Source of the DNA: an uncultured Fulvivirga sp.
Lineage (GTDB): Bacteria > Bacteroidota > Bacteroidia > Cytophagales > Cyclobacteriaceae
Reading direction: 5' to 3'
NCBI GenBank assembly: GCA_947500555.1
Contig: CANMSE010000001.1
Span: forward strand, 992,001 to 1,056,000
DNA length: 64,000 nt
The notes below the pieces were generated by a model. That model did no database searches and had not been told where the DNA came from. It was given only the letters and a program-made list of their open reading frames with translations. Shown in pieces: positions 24,064 through 34,276 of this stretch; positions within the stretch are counted from its first letter, which is position 1; every line of letters begins with the position of its first letter. The translations under genes were made by a program, and so were the position numbers.

Positions 24064-24369
24064 TCAATTTGCAGGCTCAACAACCAACGTCATAGACTGG
24101 TAGCCCGCATCTTCAAAAGGACCAAAGCCTTCATGAAAATTATCTGCATCCCAAAAACCTTCCTGACCCTGAAGGTATATCCAGATAATATCTTGATCAG
24201 GATCTAGAGTAAAGGTTTTACCGCTTGCCTGAGTCAGATCATCAAAGGTATTTGTCGATTCATAGACCATAAAGTTGGAGGACTTACTCACCTGTCTTAC
24301 TACTACTCGCGGAGTAATATCTCTGTCCCAGAGAAAACCTACAATTGCACGATGTTCTTCAGTAAACAT
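24064..24369 (-). CDS. Hypothetical protein, possibly the 3' part of an interrupted gene
   Basis: 101 residues from the listed ATG (FTEEHRAIVGFLWDRDITPRVVVRQVSKSSNFMVYESTN...). No family recognised. The protein-like frame continues upstream of this ATG (SSYFGGQAPDFVRATLQG) up to an in-frame TAG at 24433-24435, beyond which an ATG at 24468 starts MKQKFGLSVVS in the same frame. Either the gene is broken by one nonsense codon or it starts at 24369. The 24370-24654 gap has no other recognisable content. Confidence 0.45.
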   Translation of the reverse strand: MFTEEHRAIVGFLWDRDITPRVVVRQVSKSSNFMVYESTNTFDDLTQASGKTFTLDPDQDIIWIYLQGQEGFWDADNFHEGFGPFEDAGYQSMTLVVEPAN

Positions 24370-24654
24370 TCCCTGTAATGTAGCACGTACAAAATCAGGG
24401 GCTTGTCCACCAAAATAACTCGAAAAGACCGTCTATGATACAACTGAAAGTCCGAATTTTTGTTTCATCAGCTAGAGAAAAAGATAAGATATAATCTATT
24501 GATAACTACCATCTGTCTACATGTACAAATCAATAGTCAATACGTGCCAGTTATAATAATCTGAAATATAATTTCGGACATAGATCCTGAAAAGCCAAGT
24601 GCTCCAAAAACAGGATTGGAGAATAAATTAAACTTCTTATTTAATAAAGGATAT

Positions 24655-25029
24655 ATGTCTCAAGCAACTGAAGAATCAACGCTATTTGAACGCATTGGAG
24701 GTATGAACGCAGTAAATGCAGCAACTGAATTGTTTTACAAAAAGGTAACTCAAGATGATCGTATTAACCATTTTTTTGAGAGTGTAAATATTTCTGCACA
24801 GTCAGCAAAAATGAAATCATTCCTCGCTTATGCCCTTGGTGCACCATTAAATTATACCGATAGGAGTATGCGTGATGCCCATGCCCATATGCACCTTACT
24901 GAAAAGCATTTTACTGCAGTTTCTGAACATCTGGTAGCCACCCTTGAAGAGTTAAGTGTACCCCAACCACTTATTAAGGAAGTGATAGATATTGTGGCAA
25001 GTACGAAAGCGGATGTTCTCTATCTCTAA
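24655..25029 (+). CDS. Group 1 truncated haemoglobin (trHbN-like)
   Basis: ATG at 24655 is favoured over the listed TTG: it is preceded by AAAGG and begins the conserved part, giving 124 residues. The 2-on-2 globin layout is clear: LFERIGGMNAVNAATELFYKKVTQDDRINHFFE, then KMKSFLAYALGAP and MHLTEKHFTAVSEHLVATLEEL, with the proximal histidine in the MHLTEKHF region. These proteins bind O2 or NO and often act as NO dioxygenases. It stands alone, 37 bases before a lipoprotein gene. Confidence 0.9.
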   Translation: MSQATEESTLFERIGGMNAVNAATELFYKKVTQDDRINHFFESVNISAQSAKMKSFLAYALGAPLNYTDRSMRDAHAHMHLTEKHFTAVSEHLVATLEELSVPQPLIKEVIDIVASTKADVLYL

Positions 25030-25066
25030 AATTTCAAATTCGATAACCATTTACAAATTCATAGCT

Positions 25067-26320
25067 ATGAAACAGAAAAACCTATTTACGTTAATGATTA
25101 TTCTTTTTTTCGGAATTGTTCTTTACTCGTGTGATAAAGAGGATTCTGAGGAATTGATTTCTTCGGAAGATGTATCTTTTGGTTTGAGCCTGAAGGAAAT
25201 TTCCGGAAGAGTGGACTCAGACCTTATACCTGCAAAGGCGCGTGTAACTATTCAAGGACCTGATGGACAAATAGAATTTCGAGAAGGTTTAATACTGGAA
25301 TTATTTGTATTTGGAGAAGGATATGTCAGTGAATCGGTCGCACTTGTTCCTAATAGTTATCAACTTACTCTTTTTCAGATTCTGGATGAAGATGACAAGA
25401 TCATTTATGCTTCACCATTGGAAGGTTCTACTAAGGCGCCTCTGGTTGCTGCCCCATTACCCTTAGCATTTGAGGTAATAGCAGGTGAGGCCATGACAAT
25501 AGTTCCGGAAGTACTATTAGTAGCTGAAGATGATAGTCCCATAGACTTTGGTTATGTGGACTTTAGCTTCAATGTGATCAATAATTTTTCCATTGATCTT
25601 AATTTACTTTCCGATTGGGACAGTTCTTACCTGGATGCGACATGGACATTTACCGGCTTTGCAGAAGATAGTACACTTATTGATCAAGTTGATGTTTCTT
25701 ACACTAAGGGGGTATTGGAACATGTCATACTAAGTAGTGATGTTAAATTCTACCAAGTCGAAATTAGTAAAAAGAATTACCATTCAGTAAATCATTATTT
25801 TCAAACAGATTATCTCAAGAACCTTAAAGTGCTTTCTATCAGTTTAAGCCCTTCAGATCTATTTCAACAGTTCCTTATTACAGCAGAATCTTTCGGACTT
25901 AATGCATTGTCTCTGTATGTGCCATTAGATGGATGTTTAGCCTATGGGAGGATTGATGCTGCGGGTGTAGCCTCTATGGACTCAGATGGATTTCATTATC
26001 TATACTTAGATAGAATGGTGCTGGATCTCAACGAAGAGCCTAATGAGATGTTAGATTTAGACGTTCTGGAGATTTATTCAGAACCAAATTTAGTTTACCT
26101 GTCGGGCTATAATGCTTCAAATGCTCCGAATCAATGTGATGAATGGCCAGATATGGAATTGGCTTTTGATATGTTTCTTATGGCTGATTTTGTGGAGGAT
26201 TTTGTATTCATAAACGTGGTGTGGGATACTTTAACTAGTCGGTGGCAAGTAAGTTCCTCAAGTATGAAAGATCCTAATCCATGGGGTAAAGCATCATCAA
26301 TATTAAGTACACGTAATTGA
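25067..26320 (+). CDS. Lipoprotein of unknown function, paralogue 1
   Basis: The start at 25067 begins a lipoprotein signal (MKQKNLFTLMIILFFGIVLYSC) with acidic residues after the cysteine, so probably surface-exposed; the listed start is too early. 417 residues, mostly beta-rich, with IPAKARVTIQGPDGQIEFREGLILELFVFGEGYVSESVALVPNSYQLTLFQILDEDDKIIYASPLEGS. The same order of motifs occurs in the following gene, so the two are tandem paralogues. No family assignment; similar style to Bacteroidota carbohydrate or adhesion lipoproteins. Confidence 0.75.
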   Translation: MKQKNLFTLMIILFFGIVLYSCDKEDSEELISSEDVSFGLSLKEISGRVDSDLIPAKARVTIQGPDGQIEFREGLILELFVFGEGYVSESVALVPNSYQLTLFQILDEDDKIIYASPLEGSTKAPLVAAPLPLAFEVIAGEAMTIVPEVLLVAEDDSPIDFGYVDFSFNVINNFSIDLNLLSDWDSSYLDATWTFTGFAEDSTLIDQVDVSYTKGVLEHVILSSDVKFYQVEISKKNYHSVNHYFQTDYLKNLKVLSISLSPSDLFQQFLITAESFGLNALSLYVPLDGCLAYGRIDAAGVASMDSDGFHYLYLDRMVLDLNEEPNEMLDLDVLEIYSEPNLVYLSGYNASNAPNQCDEWPDMELAFDMFLMADFVEDFVFINVVWDTLTSRWQVSSSSMKDPNPWGKASSILSTRN

Positions 26321-26327
26321 CTTTATC

Positions 26328-27596
26328 ATGAAACTATTTATTAACGTATTAAAAGCCTTAACAATTTGTATTACAGGTTTGGTATTATTTTCCTGCACAA
26401 AGGATAATGATGAGCCAGGTATGGGAGAAGTGAAGTTTGCTATTACCTCGAAAAATATAAATAGTGGCAAGACGGAAGATATTTCTCCTATAAAATTGCT
26501 GGTGAGAGTTGAGAATACTGCCGGTGAGGAAGTTATTGATGAAACACTACTGTTAGTTCAGTTTGGTGATGGCTACATAAGTGCTGATGCCATAGAACTT
26601 GTGGCAGGTAACTACAAGTTGACTGAGTTTTTGGTAATCGGTGATGAAGAAGGTGATGAAAAAGTTATATACGCGGCTCCTGTTGAAGGTTCTGAGCGAG
26701 CTTATCTGGTTAAAGAAGAAGAAAGATTGCCGTTAACTTTTTCTCTCTTATCCAGTGAAGTCACCATTATTACACCAACTGTCCTGGAAGTTTATGCAGA
26801 TCATGATCCAGGGTCTTTTGGCTACGGGTTTGGTAGTTTTACTTTTAATGTTCTGGAAACTTTCGAGCTCAATTTGGCCGCCCTATCTGGAGTTGACAGC
26901 ACATATTTACCATTTGATATAACCATAAACGGTTATGATTTGGATGATACACAGTTAATTAATGAAACGATATCGACCAATGGCTCAGAAATAAGTGTAT
27001 TTGAGTTTTCTTCAGATATGGCATATTATGCTTTTGAGATTGATCAGGAAGGCTATCATCCTTTAACACATTACTACCACACAATAGATTTAATGGAAGA
27101 AACTGAACTGCCATTCTTTTTGTACAATGTTGAAAGTATAGAAGCGATCTCTGCCAACGAATTATTCATCGATCTGGACGTTCTGCCTCAGCCTGTGATA
27201 GCATACATTCCGAAAGAGGGTTGTAGTAATCAATTCAGCATTGATTTTGGAGGATACAATCATAGCGGTGTTAGTTTACTAGTAGAAATAAGAAGAGATA
27301 ATTCAATAGGGGATTTATTGGAACATTATGCTGCACATTATAATCATGCACCTGACTATCTGGAATATCCGATTCTAGGCAGCATTCAACTTGTATCTCT
27401 ATCAAATACATTCGATTTTTGTGATAAGTATCCCGAAGAAAACACTGTGGTATCCAAATTTATAACAGTGGATAGAGGCCAGTATCAACTGCTTATTTCA
27501 ACTGTCTGGGATAATGGATCAGGTCAGTGGGTAGAAGTTTCGCAACAAGTGTATGACAATGAAAACCTCGTTTTCGAACAGACGTATTCTTGGTGA
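26328..27596 (+). CDS. Lipoprotein of unknown function, paralogue 2
   Basis: 422 residues with lipobox VLFSC followed by TKDNDEPG. It mirrors the preceding protein: IKLLVRVENTAGEEVIDETLLLVQFGDGYISADAIELVAGNYKLTEFLVIGDEEGDEKVIYAAPVEGS, then a segment FGSFTFNVLETFELNLAALSGVDSTYLPFDITINGY corresponding to SFNVINNFSIDLNLLSDWDSSYLDATWTFTGF. Only 7 bases separate the two genes, so one transcript is likely. It converges on cheB. Function unknown. Confidence 0.75.
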   Translation: MKLFINVLKALTICITGLVLFSCTKDNDEPGMGEVKFAITSKNINSGKTEDISPIKLLVRVENTAGEEVIDETLLLVQFGDGYISADAIELVAGNYKLTEFLVIGDEEGDEKVIYAAPVEGSERAYLVKEEERLPLTFSLLSSEVTIITPTVLEVYADHDPGSFGYGFGSFTFNVLETFELNLAALSGVDSTYLPFDITINGYDLDDTQLINETISTNGSEISVFEFSSDMAYYAFEIDQEGYHPLTHYYHTIDLMEETELPFFLYNVESIEAISANELFIDLDVLPQPVIAYIPKEGCSNQFSIDFGGYNHSGVSLLVEIRRDNSIGDLLEHYAAHYNHAPDYLEYPILGSIQLVSLSNTFDFCDKYPEENTVVSKFITVDRGQYQLLISTVWDNGSGQWVEVSQQVYDNENLVFEQTYSW

Positions 27597-27642
27597 AAGC
27601 TTTATTTTTTTGGCAATTGCTTTCTACTCTAGGGCTGTGTCT

Positions 27643-28695
27643 TTAAATCATCTTATAATTAATTGAGGACAGCGTGTGTTGTGTAATAGAATTCAAGGAA
27701 GCAATCTTCTTAACAGCACCAATTTTTACAGCTTCTTTAGGCATACCATATACCACACTTGACTTTTCGTCCTGGGCAATGGTAAAGGCTCCTGCCTCAT
27801 GCATTGTTAATAGTCCTTTAGCGCCATCCCCACCCATACCAGTCATAATAACACCCACGGCATTTTTCCCTGCATATCTGGCAACGGAGTGAAACAGAAC
27901 ATCTACAGACGGTCTGTGCCTATTTACACTTTCGCCATCACGGATGTGTACATAGTATTTCGAACCACTTCTGCGTACTTCCATGTGGTAATTTCCGGGT
28001 GCAATAAGTGCCCGTCCTCTTAAGATAGAATCACCATCTTCAGCTTCTTTCACCTCAATCTTGCATAGGCTGTTTAACCTTTCAGCAAAAGATCGGGTAA
28101 AAACTTCGGGCATGTGCTGAACGATTACAATGCCCGGGCAGTCTACAGGCATTTGCTCTAACACTGTCTTTATAGCCTCTGTACCACCGGTCGAGGCTCC
28201 AATGGCAATAATTTTGTTACTGGTGACGGTTAGGTTTGACCTACTCTCTGTAACCGGAATTTTATCCGCATGTTGTAACCTGGCTTTTCTTCGAATTACT
28301 GATTTTCCAGCGGCTTTTACTACATCTATTATTTGCTGCGAGTTTTCAGAAAAAGTATCTACACTTAACATATTCTTCTGAATAATATCCACAGCACCAG
28401 ATTCTAATGCTCTTATTGCCATTTCAGACCCTTTTGCGGTAAGGCTTGAAATAATCACCACCGGTATAGGGTGTTGGCTCATGATCCGCTGTAGAAAGGT
28501 GATTCCATCCATACGTGGCATCTCAACATCCAGCGTGATGACATCTGGTACCTGCTTGCTTATTTTCTTTACCGCAACGAATGGATCAGAAGCTACACCT
28601 ATTACCTCTATGTTGCTGTCTGAGTTTAGAATATGGCTTAAGGATTGCCTAACTACGGCTGAATCGTCTACTACAAGTACCTTTATTTTACCCAT
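27643..28695 (-). CDS. cheB: Chemotaxis protein-glutamate methylesterase CheB
   Basis: 350 residues. Receiver domain with phospho-acceptor D56 ([13 protein letters not shown]) and a linker, then the methylesterase domain with catalytic triad S168 (GASTGGTE), H194 (VQHMPE) and D290 (GMGGDGA). CheB demethylates or deamidates chemoreceptor glutamates when phosphorylated by CheA, antagonising CheR. It is the last gene of the chemotaxis operon, just after CheD, and converges with the lipoprotein pair. Confidence 0.97.
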   Translation of the reverse strand: MGKIKVLVVDDSAVVRQSLSHILNSDSNIEVIGVASDPFVAVKKISKQVPDVITLDVEMPRMDGITFLQRIMSQHPIPVVIISSLTAKGSEMAIRALESGAVDIIQKNMLSVDTFSENSQQIIDVVKAAGKSVIRRKARLQHADKIPVTESRSNLTVTSNKIIAIGASTGGTEAIKTVLEQMPVDCPGIVIVQHMPEVFTRSFAERLNSLCKIEVKEAEDGDSILRGRALIAPGNYHMEVRRSGSKYYVHIRDGESVNRHRPSVDVLFHSVARYAGKNAVGVIMTGMGGDGAKGLLTMHEAGAFTIAQDEKSSVVYGMPKEAVKIGAVKKIASLNSITQHTLSSINYKMI

Positions 28696-28715
28696 ATTTA
28701 TTAAGTCTATCTCTT

Positions 28716-29180
28716 TTAGATGTATTTCAAGTAAATCTTATTCGTGGCGGTATTCATCATAATCCTTCTATTTTTTTTGCCATCTGTATCTGACTTTAGT
28801 ACCCGTATATTGTGGCGATCCAATAATTCGAAAGCTATCTGAATATTTCGTTTGCCGATTTCGTAAACATTGCTTTCCATGACACTATTGGCGCCACCAA
28901 AGACCTTTGCTACCAGGTTATTTTTTTTAGCACCAATGGAAAGCATTTTATCGACAAGTCGAGGGATTGCTATATTACCATACTTTGGCGTTGCCAGACC
29001 TTCATCTTTCCAAATAGGAAGCATAAAGTGATTCATACCTCCAAACTGCTGTTTTTGATCGTATAGACAGACTGCTACACATGATCCCAGCACCGTAGTA
29101 ATATCGTGTGATGCTTTATGGGCAAACATGGTAGAAGGCAGTAAAAAATGCCGTTTGGTGGATATGTTCAACTCTTCCAC
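28716..29180 (-). CDS. cheD: Chemoreceptor glutamine deamidase CheD
   Basis: 154 residues. Catalytic Cys34 lies in [14 protein letters not shown] and the histidine H51 in GGMNHFMLP, as in Che[20 protein letters not shown] is also typical. CheD deamidates receptor glutamines and, in other bacteria, stimulates a CheC phosphatase. No CheC or CheX gene is seen in this operon, so the partner is unclear. It lies between the kinase-like gene and cheB with short spacers. Confidence 0.95.
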   Translation of the reverse strand: MEELNISTKRHFLLPSTMFAHKASHDITTVLGSCVAVCLYDQKQQFGGMNHFMLPIWKDEGLATPKYGNIAIPRLVDKMLSIGAKKNNLVAKVFGGANSVMESNVYEIGKRNIQIAFELLDRHNIRVLKSDTDGKKNRRIMMNTATNKIYLKYI

Positions 29181-29183
29181 GGT

Positions 29184-30035
29184 TTAAAATAGCTCTTCAT
29201 CACTGAATGACACTTCTTCGAAAGTATCAGAATGATCGGCTATGCATGGCAATGTCAAAACAAAAGTGCTGCCAGACCCTTCACTACTATTGAGTTGCAG
29301 TGTACCACCTAATAACTCAGTGTATTCTTTGACTATTGATAATCCCAGTCCTGTTCCTTGATGTGATTTCGTTACCCCCTCATCCAATTGTTTAAAACGA
29401 CTAAAGATTAGTTTTTGATCTTTTTCAGAAATTCCATCGCCCTGATCAACAATTGTAAATACAATGTATTCGTCATCTATTTGCAAATTGATTTTGATGG
29501 AAGCACCTTGAGGTGAAAACTCTATAGCATTACCAACCAAATTCAATATTATAGCCCTTAGCAGATTTGGATCCGTAAGAAAATAAAACTCACCGTCTAT
29601 TTCTTGAACTTTCTGAATAGTAAGAGTCTTACGTTTACTCTTAAAATGTAAGTCCTGAATAATCTCATGGAGCATCCCTATCACCTCTATTTTACCAGCC
29701 TTGATTTCCACTGAACCAGCTTCAATAGCTGCGGCAGCAAATATATTTTTCATTTTATAATCAAGCTCAAATGCTTGTTCAAATACTAAGTTGGCCTGCT
29801 TGTGTACTAATTCAGGATTACTATAGACCATACGCTTGATGTTATTTGTCAATCCAAGAATGCTGGTTAGAGGATTATTAATTTCATTGAGAATATTGCT
29901 TAGAAAACTTGAACGTTGACTTTCTGCTACTAAAAGCTTAGAACTCAGTTTTTCAAGTTGATGAGTAGACTGCTCTACTTTCTTCTCCAATTCATTAATT
30001 CTTTCTTGAAGTTTGGTGTTGCTATTATCGGTCAT
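29184..30035 (-). CDS. Histidine-kinase-like protein with the phospho-acceptor His replaced by Asn
   Basis: 283 residues, soluble. An N-terminal coiled coil (LQERINELEKKVEQSTHQLEKL) leads to a HisKA helix reading FLSNILNEINNPLTSILG; where kinases have SHEI(R/N)xPL, residue 50 is Asn (AAT). The HATPase domain looks intact: NLVGNAIEF (N box), DQGDGISEKD (G1), FSRFKQ (F box), GTGLGLSIVKEY (G2). It may act as a phosphatase, an ATP-sensing scaffold, or a pseudo-kinase. It sits in the operon between cheR and cheD with only 3-base gaps. Confidence 0.82.
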   Translation of the reverse strand: MTDNSNTKLQERINELEKKVEQSTHQLEKLSSKLLVAESQRSSFLSNILNEINNPLTSILGLTNNIKRMVYSNPELVHKQANLVFEQAFELDYKMKNIFAAAAIEAGSVEIKAGKIEVIGMLHEIIQDLHFKSKRKTLTIQKVQEIDGEFYFLTDPNLLRAIILNLVGNAIEFSPQGASIKINLQIDDEYIVFTIVDQGDGISEKDQKLIFSRFKQLDEGVTKSHQGTGLGLSIVKEYTELLGGTLQLNSSEGSGSTFVLTLPCIADHSDTFEEVSFSDEELF

Positions 30036-30038
30036 ATG

Positions 30039-30890
30039 TTATAAGGTTTTTTGAAAAGTGGCAGGCATCAATTGCTTAAGTGGCAAATTCATTTCAAACA
30101 ATGATTCTGAATGTCCAATGAACAGGTATCCACCTGGGCGTAAATACTTAATTAGCTTTTGGACTACATTTTTTTGAGTTTCTTTGTCAAAATAAATCAA
30201 GACGTTTCTGCAAAAAATAATATCCTGAAGGGTGTCTAACCTGTAGTCAGTACCCATTAAGTTCAGCTGCTTATAGGTGACCTTTCTCCTTAATTCAGGA
30301 ATAATTTTCACTAAAGCACTTTTAGGATCCTTACTTCTCAATAAGTATTTTTTTCGAAAGTTTTGTGGGATATCTTTTATTCGATCCTCACCATATATCC
30401 CGCTTGCCGCTTTCTTTAAAACTTCTGTTGAAATATCGGTAGCTAAAATTTCATAATTCAAGGGGCCTGTTGTCTCTATGGCCTCTTGCAAAAACATGGC
30501 AGTAGTATAGGGCTCTTCTCCTGTAGAACACGCAGAACTCCAAATTCTTAATGGTCGCTGACTTTTTGAGTTCAAGAACTCGGGTACAATGACGCTATTT
30601 AGAAAATCAAAGTGACGAGGTTCTCTCAAAAAATCAGTTTTATTAGTAGTAACAGCATCTGTCATAAAAACCAACTCCTGTTCTAAACCCTCCTTACTGA
30701 ACAAAAAGGTGCAATAAGTTTTAAAGTCTGGTATTTGCAAGACCCGAAGCCTTTTTTGAAGACGTGACTCTAGCAATAATTTTTTTTCAGGAGGCATTTT
30801 TATGCCAAGTCGATCATAGATGAAGCGACTTAATTTTTGGAAATCGCTATTCCCCAATTTTGAACTAACCACACTCATACTATTATTCAT
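30039..30890 (-). CDS. cheR: Chemoreceptor glutamate methyltransferase CheR
   Basis: 283 residues. N-terminal helical substrate-binding domain, then the SAM-dependent methyltransferase with TTNKTDFLREPRHF, the SAM-binding motif IWSSACSTGEEPYT, ILATDIS, and IIFCRNVLIYFD. CheR methylates receptor glutamates for adaptation. A downstream Met at residue 5 is an alternative start. No C-terminal receptor pentapeptide (NWETF) was seen in the operon's receptor, so recruitment may be different. Confidence 0.96.
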   Translation of the reverse strand: MNNSMSVVSSKLGNSDFQKLSRFIYDRLGIKMPPEKKLLLESRLQKRLRVLQIPDFKTYCTFLFSKEGLEQELVFMTDAVTTNKTDFLREPRHFDFLNSVIVPEFLNSKSQRPLRIWSSACSTGEEPYTTAMFLQEAIETTGPLNYEILATDISTEVLKKAASGIYGEDRIKDIPQNFRKKYLLRSKDPKSALVKIIPELRRKVTYKQLNLMGTDYRLDTLQDIIFCRNVLIYFDKETQKNVVQKLIKYLRPGGYLFIGHSESLFEMNLPLKQLMPATFQKTL

Positions 30891-31013
30891 TCCAGCATTT
30901 TTTCAATTTGTTGATTTAATGATGAGAACAATGCGCTCTATTGTTAATTCAGAGTGCCGGCTGAAGCAAAAATTTCAGCACAACACTCCAAATTATCTTT
31001 ATAGCAGATTCTT

Positions 31014-33008
31014 TTAAAACTTCTCAAAATCAGCATCCGAACCATTCTCGGTTAGATACAATTCTACTCCCCCTTGACCATTACTGCTGTTACCATTGGT
31101 TTCCACCACATTGGAGGCAGAGTGTTGCCGTATGTCCCGAGTAATTTTGGCTGATTTTGCAGTGGAAGTATAGGCAGTGCCTAAGTCGAAAAAGCCTATT
31201 GTGTCCCTTAAGTGGTTAGATTGGTTAGACAACTCTTCCGAGCTGGCTGCCATTTCTTCTGAAGAAGCTGCATTTTGCTGAGTCACTGTATTCAATTGCT
31301 GAATTGCAGTGTTTATCTGTTGTGCACCCGAGCTTTGCTCAATACTTGATGCATTGATCTCCTTCACCAGCTGAGCTGTTTTTTGTATGTTAGGAACCAG
31401 GTCTTCAAATAATTTGCCCGCCTTCTCCGCAACAGACACACTTGACTTTGACAAGGTGTCAATTTCTACCGCTGAAGTCTGACTTCTTTCAGCAAGCTTC
31501 CGCACCTCTGCAGCCACTACGGCAAATCCTTTACCAGCCTCACCTGCACGTGCTGCTTCTACCGCTGCATTGAGTGCCAAAATATTAGTTTGTCGTGCTA
31601 TTTCATTGATAATAGATACTTTATCCGCTATGACTTTCATTGAGTCTACAGTTTCTCCAATAGCTGTTTTCCCTTCTTCCACATCATCAACGGCCTTAGT
31701 GGCCATTTTTTCGGTTTGCTGCGCATTGTCAGAATTTTGCTGAATGTTAGCAGCCATTTGTTCCATAGAAGCTGAAATTTCTTCAGTAGAAGCCGCTTGT
31801 TCATTAGCACCTTGTGAAATCTGTTGAGAAGTTGCTGACATTTGTACACCAGCAGAAGTAATGGTATCAGAACCACTTATCACCTCAGTAACTATGTTAC
31901 TAAGATTATCCACCATGGATTTCATATTACCAAAAAGCCCCACATATTTTCTACTACTATCAAATTTGATGTCTAATTTTCCTTGAGCAACTAATTCTGC
32001 TATTTCAGCCACTTCAGTTGGTTCGCCACCTAACCTGTTCATGACACTTCTGGTGATAAAGACAATGGCTATGACTCCGATAATAAAAGCTACTAAAGTG
32101 CCAATGATTATAACCAGACGTGCTGCATTGGCCGTAGATTGTTGATTTGCCAAACGTGTTTGCAATAACCCTGATTCTACAGAAATTACTTCAGCTAAGT
32201 CCTCTCTGATCTTATCCATGTACTGCTTCCCCTCTTTTTTCTCAAATTCTTTATACAGCTCAGCCATATCAGCCGTTTCAGATTCTTTCTTTTGTAGGGA
32301 GATCATTTTTTCGGCATACAGATTTACCCAATTGTTCGCAGCATCCCGTATGCGACTACTTGCTTCAAATTGACTCAAATGTGATTCTAACTGTCTTTTT
32401 CCAGCTATATATGGTTCTAAAAACTCTTCGTTCTCATTCAATAGATACCCTCTAAGACCTGTTTCCATATTGATCATGTCAATAAGAATTTGGTCTTTGC
32501 CAGTTTGAGACATATTAGATTTGTTAAGCAATGCCCTCAAACCGTCCATATTTTTCTTACCTATACCGGATTTTATGATTTCATAAATTTCTTTTTCCAG
32601 CTCTTCTCCCTCTTTAATGCTCCTTCTCAGGCCAATAAATTTTTCAGCTACATTATTTTTCCACTCCTCTGCTAATCTCTCTATATTCTTTAAACGTTGC
32701 ACCTGCTCTGGGTTAATACTCAGCGTTTCTTGTTGTTCGACCATCAGGTCAGCAAAATTTCTAGAGCCGGCTGTGTAAGGATCAAGGTATTCTTCCTCCC
32801 CACTAACTGAAAACCCTCTCATACCAGTTTCCTGATCTATCATATACCCCATCAATTGGTTTGACTTACCTATTACTTTGTAGGTAAACTCTACCCATTT
32901 GGTATTATCCAATAAGCTGTTTACACTTAGATAAACCACTATTCCAATAATGAAGAGCATGACCAGGGTAATGCCATTTCCTAAGATTAATTGTGTTTTA
33001 AATTTCAT
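31014..33008 (-). CDS. Methyl-accepting chemotaxis protein with tandem CHASE3 sensor
   Basis: 664 residues. First membrane helix near 9-30 ([19 protein letters not shown]), then a periplasmic helical region holding two CHASE3-like modules ([21 protein letters not shown] and [21 protein letters not shown]), a second membrane helix ([20 protein letters not shown]), HAMP, and the cytoplasmic signalling hairpin with tip [25 protein letters not shown]. The C-terminus is acidic ([11 protein letters not shown]). It is the only receptor in the operon; ligand unknown. Confidence 0.95.
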   Translation of the reverse strand: MKFKTQLILGNGITLVMLFIIGIVVYLSVNSLLDNTKWVEFTYKVIGKSNQLMGYMIDQETGMRGFSVSGEEEYLDPYTAGSRNFADLMVEQQETLSINPEQVQRLKNIERLAEEWKNNVAEKFIGLRRSIKEGEELEKEIYEIIKSGIGKKNMDGLRALLNKSNMSQTGKDQILIDMINMETGLRGYLLNENEEFLEPYIAGKRQLESHLSQFEASSRIRDAANNWVNLYAEKMISLQKKESETADMAELYKEFEKKEGKQYMDKIREDLAEVISVESGLLQTRLANQQSTANAARLVIIIGTLVAFIIGVIAIVFITRSVMNRLGGEPTEVAEIAELVAQGKLDIKFDSSRKYVGLFGNMKSMVDNLSNIVTEVISGSDTITSAGVQMSATSQQISQGANEQAASTEEISASMEQMAANIQQNSDNAQQTEKMATKAVDDVEEGKTAIGETVDSMKVIADKVSIINEIARQTNILALNAAVEAARAGEAGKGFAVVAAEVRKLAERSQTSAVEIDTLSKSSVSVAEKAGKLFEDLVPNIQKTAQLVKEINASSIEQSSGAQQINTAIQQLNTVTQQNAASSEEMAASSEELSNQSNHLRDTIGFFDLGTAYTSTAKSAKITRDIRQHSASNVVETNGNSSNGQGGVELYLTENGSDADFEKF

Positions 33009-33031
33009 AATGGTATTGTTTATTTTTTCTT

Positions 33032-34276
33032 TTAATAGTTTATTGAAAATCTCATGATGCCCAAAAAGGCATCATCTATTGCGGAGCTGGCTCCGGGATT
33101 AATAATGTATTGGAAGTCAGGCTGAAGGGTGAAATGATTTCCTAATCTAATGGCATAGTTTAACTCCAAAGTGGTGCGACTCCCTTCATCATAAATACTT
33201 CCTTCGGGGATGTCATCATTAATAGAGGAGTTTAGCACTCCTAGAAATAATTCGTCATTGTCTCTAGTGCTAAATAACCCTTTATACACCATGCCTGCCG
33301 CTATAAATCGATCGATCAGATTGTGGTCTCCGGAAGTAACACCAGCTTCAAAAAACACGCCCATACCTTGGTCAGAATTATCATTTTCCTGAATTAGTAA
33401 ATGATCAGCTATAACGTACATGCCCATACCGGCATCGGTAGTTGCCGCACCAGATAAATTAGTCACATCCTGAAATTCACCTGTATGTTTAATGACACCT
33501 AGTTTGTATACCCCTTTCTGAATGCCATTCTTTACATTTTTGTAGTGAATCTCGCCCACCATAAATTGTGAATCATCAAGGTTCCATTTGGCATTGTATC
33601 GGTCATCTTCAAAATCCTCCGAAGCCCCGGCATAAACAGCCGCCTGAAAGGTTAACTTATCTGTATCGTGCTTCAGATATATAGCCGGCATGGTACGTGG
33701 GAAAATGGAAAATGCAAAGCCCGTGTTGGGAGTAATACTTGGATACATTCCAAAGGCCGAATTAATGGAAAGTCCTCCATAACCACTGGTGCCGAAAGAG
33801 GAGTTCATATCATGCTGACCGACCAGAAGACTTGTATTTCCTACCGTGTGACGATACCAAAACTCAAATAGACCAGTACGCTCTGTGGCTTCATTTCTTG
33901 AAATAGGTTGAAAGTCCCCAATAAGATCAGCGGTAGGCGTACCCCCATGAGCATTGGCCGCATTGACAAGGAACTGGCCGCCTTTCCAAAGCCCCGCCTT
34001 TTTTGTGTCAAGACTCAATGTGAGGTGTACGCGGCCCATATAGTCAGACCCTGTTTTTATGCCACCGCTAAAATTTTGCATCATACCTCCCTGCAACACA
34101 GCAGAAAAGGTAAATGGATCACTTGTTGCTTCCGATTCTTTGCTTTCAGCCACAAGTCTCTTTTCCGTTTCTTTTTTTATCGTCCTATCGGCTATCATTT
34201 GGGAGTAGCCCAACTCCGATATGGAGATCAAAAACAATAGGGAAAGTAATTTTGATAATTCTCTATTTTTTTTCAT
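33032..34276 (-). CDS. OprB-like outer-membrane porin within the chemotaxis operon
   Basis: The start at 34276 ([26 protein letters not shown], a signal peptide) is preferred over the listed TTG-type start that runs deep into cheW. 414 residues. Beta-strand-rich mature part ends with [11 protein letters not shown], with an aromatic final residue as in outer-membrane barrels. Segments such as [32 protein letters not shown] and [30 protein letters not shown] match carbohydrate porins of the OprB type. It overlaps cheW by 14 bases and precedes the receptor, suggesting that the operon senses something the porin admits. Confidence 0.82.
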   Translation of the reverse strand: MKKNRELSKLLSLLFLISISELGYSQMIADRTIKKETEKRLVAESKESEATSDPFTFSAVLQGGMMQNFSGGIKTGSDYMGRVHLTLSLDTKKAGLWKGGQFLVNAANAHGGTPTADLIGDFQPISRNEATERTGLFEFWYRHTVGNTSLLVGQHDMNSSFGTSGYGGLSINSAFGMYPSITPNTGFAFSIFPRTMPAIYLKHDTDKLTFQAAVYAGASEDFEDDRYNAKWNLDDSQFMVGEIHYKNVKNGIQKGVYKLGVIKHTGEFQDVTNLSGAATTDAGMGMYVIADHLLIQENDNSDQGMGVFFEAGVTSGDHNLIDRFIAAGMVYKGLFSTRDNDELFLGVLNSSINDDIPEGSIYDEGSRTTLELNYAIRLGNHFTLQPDFQYIINPGASSAIDDAFLGIMRFSINY

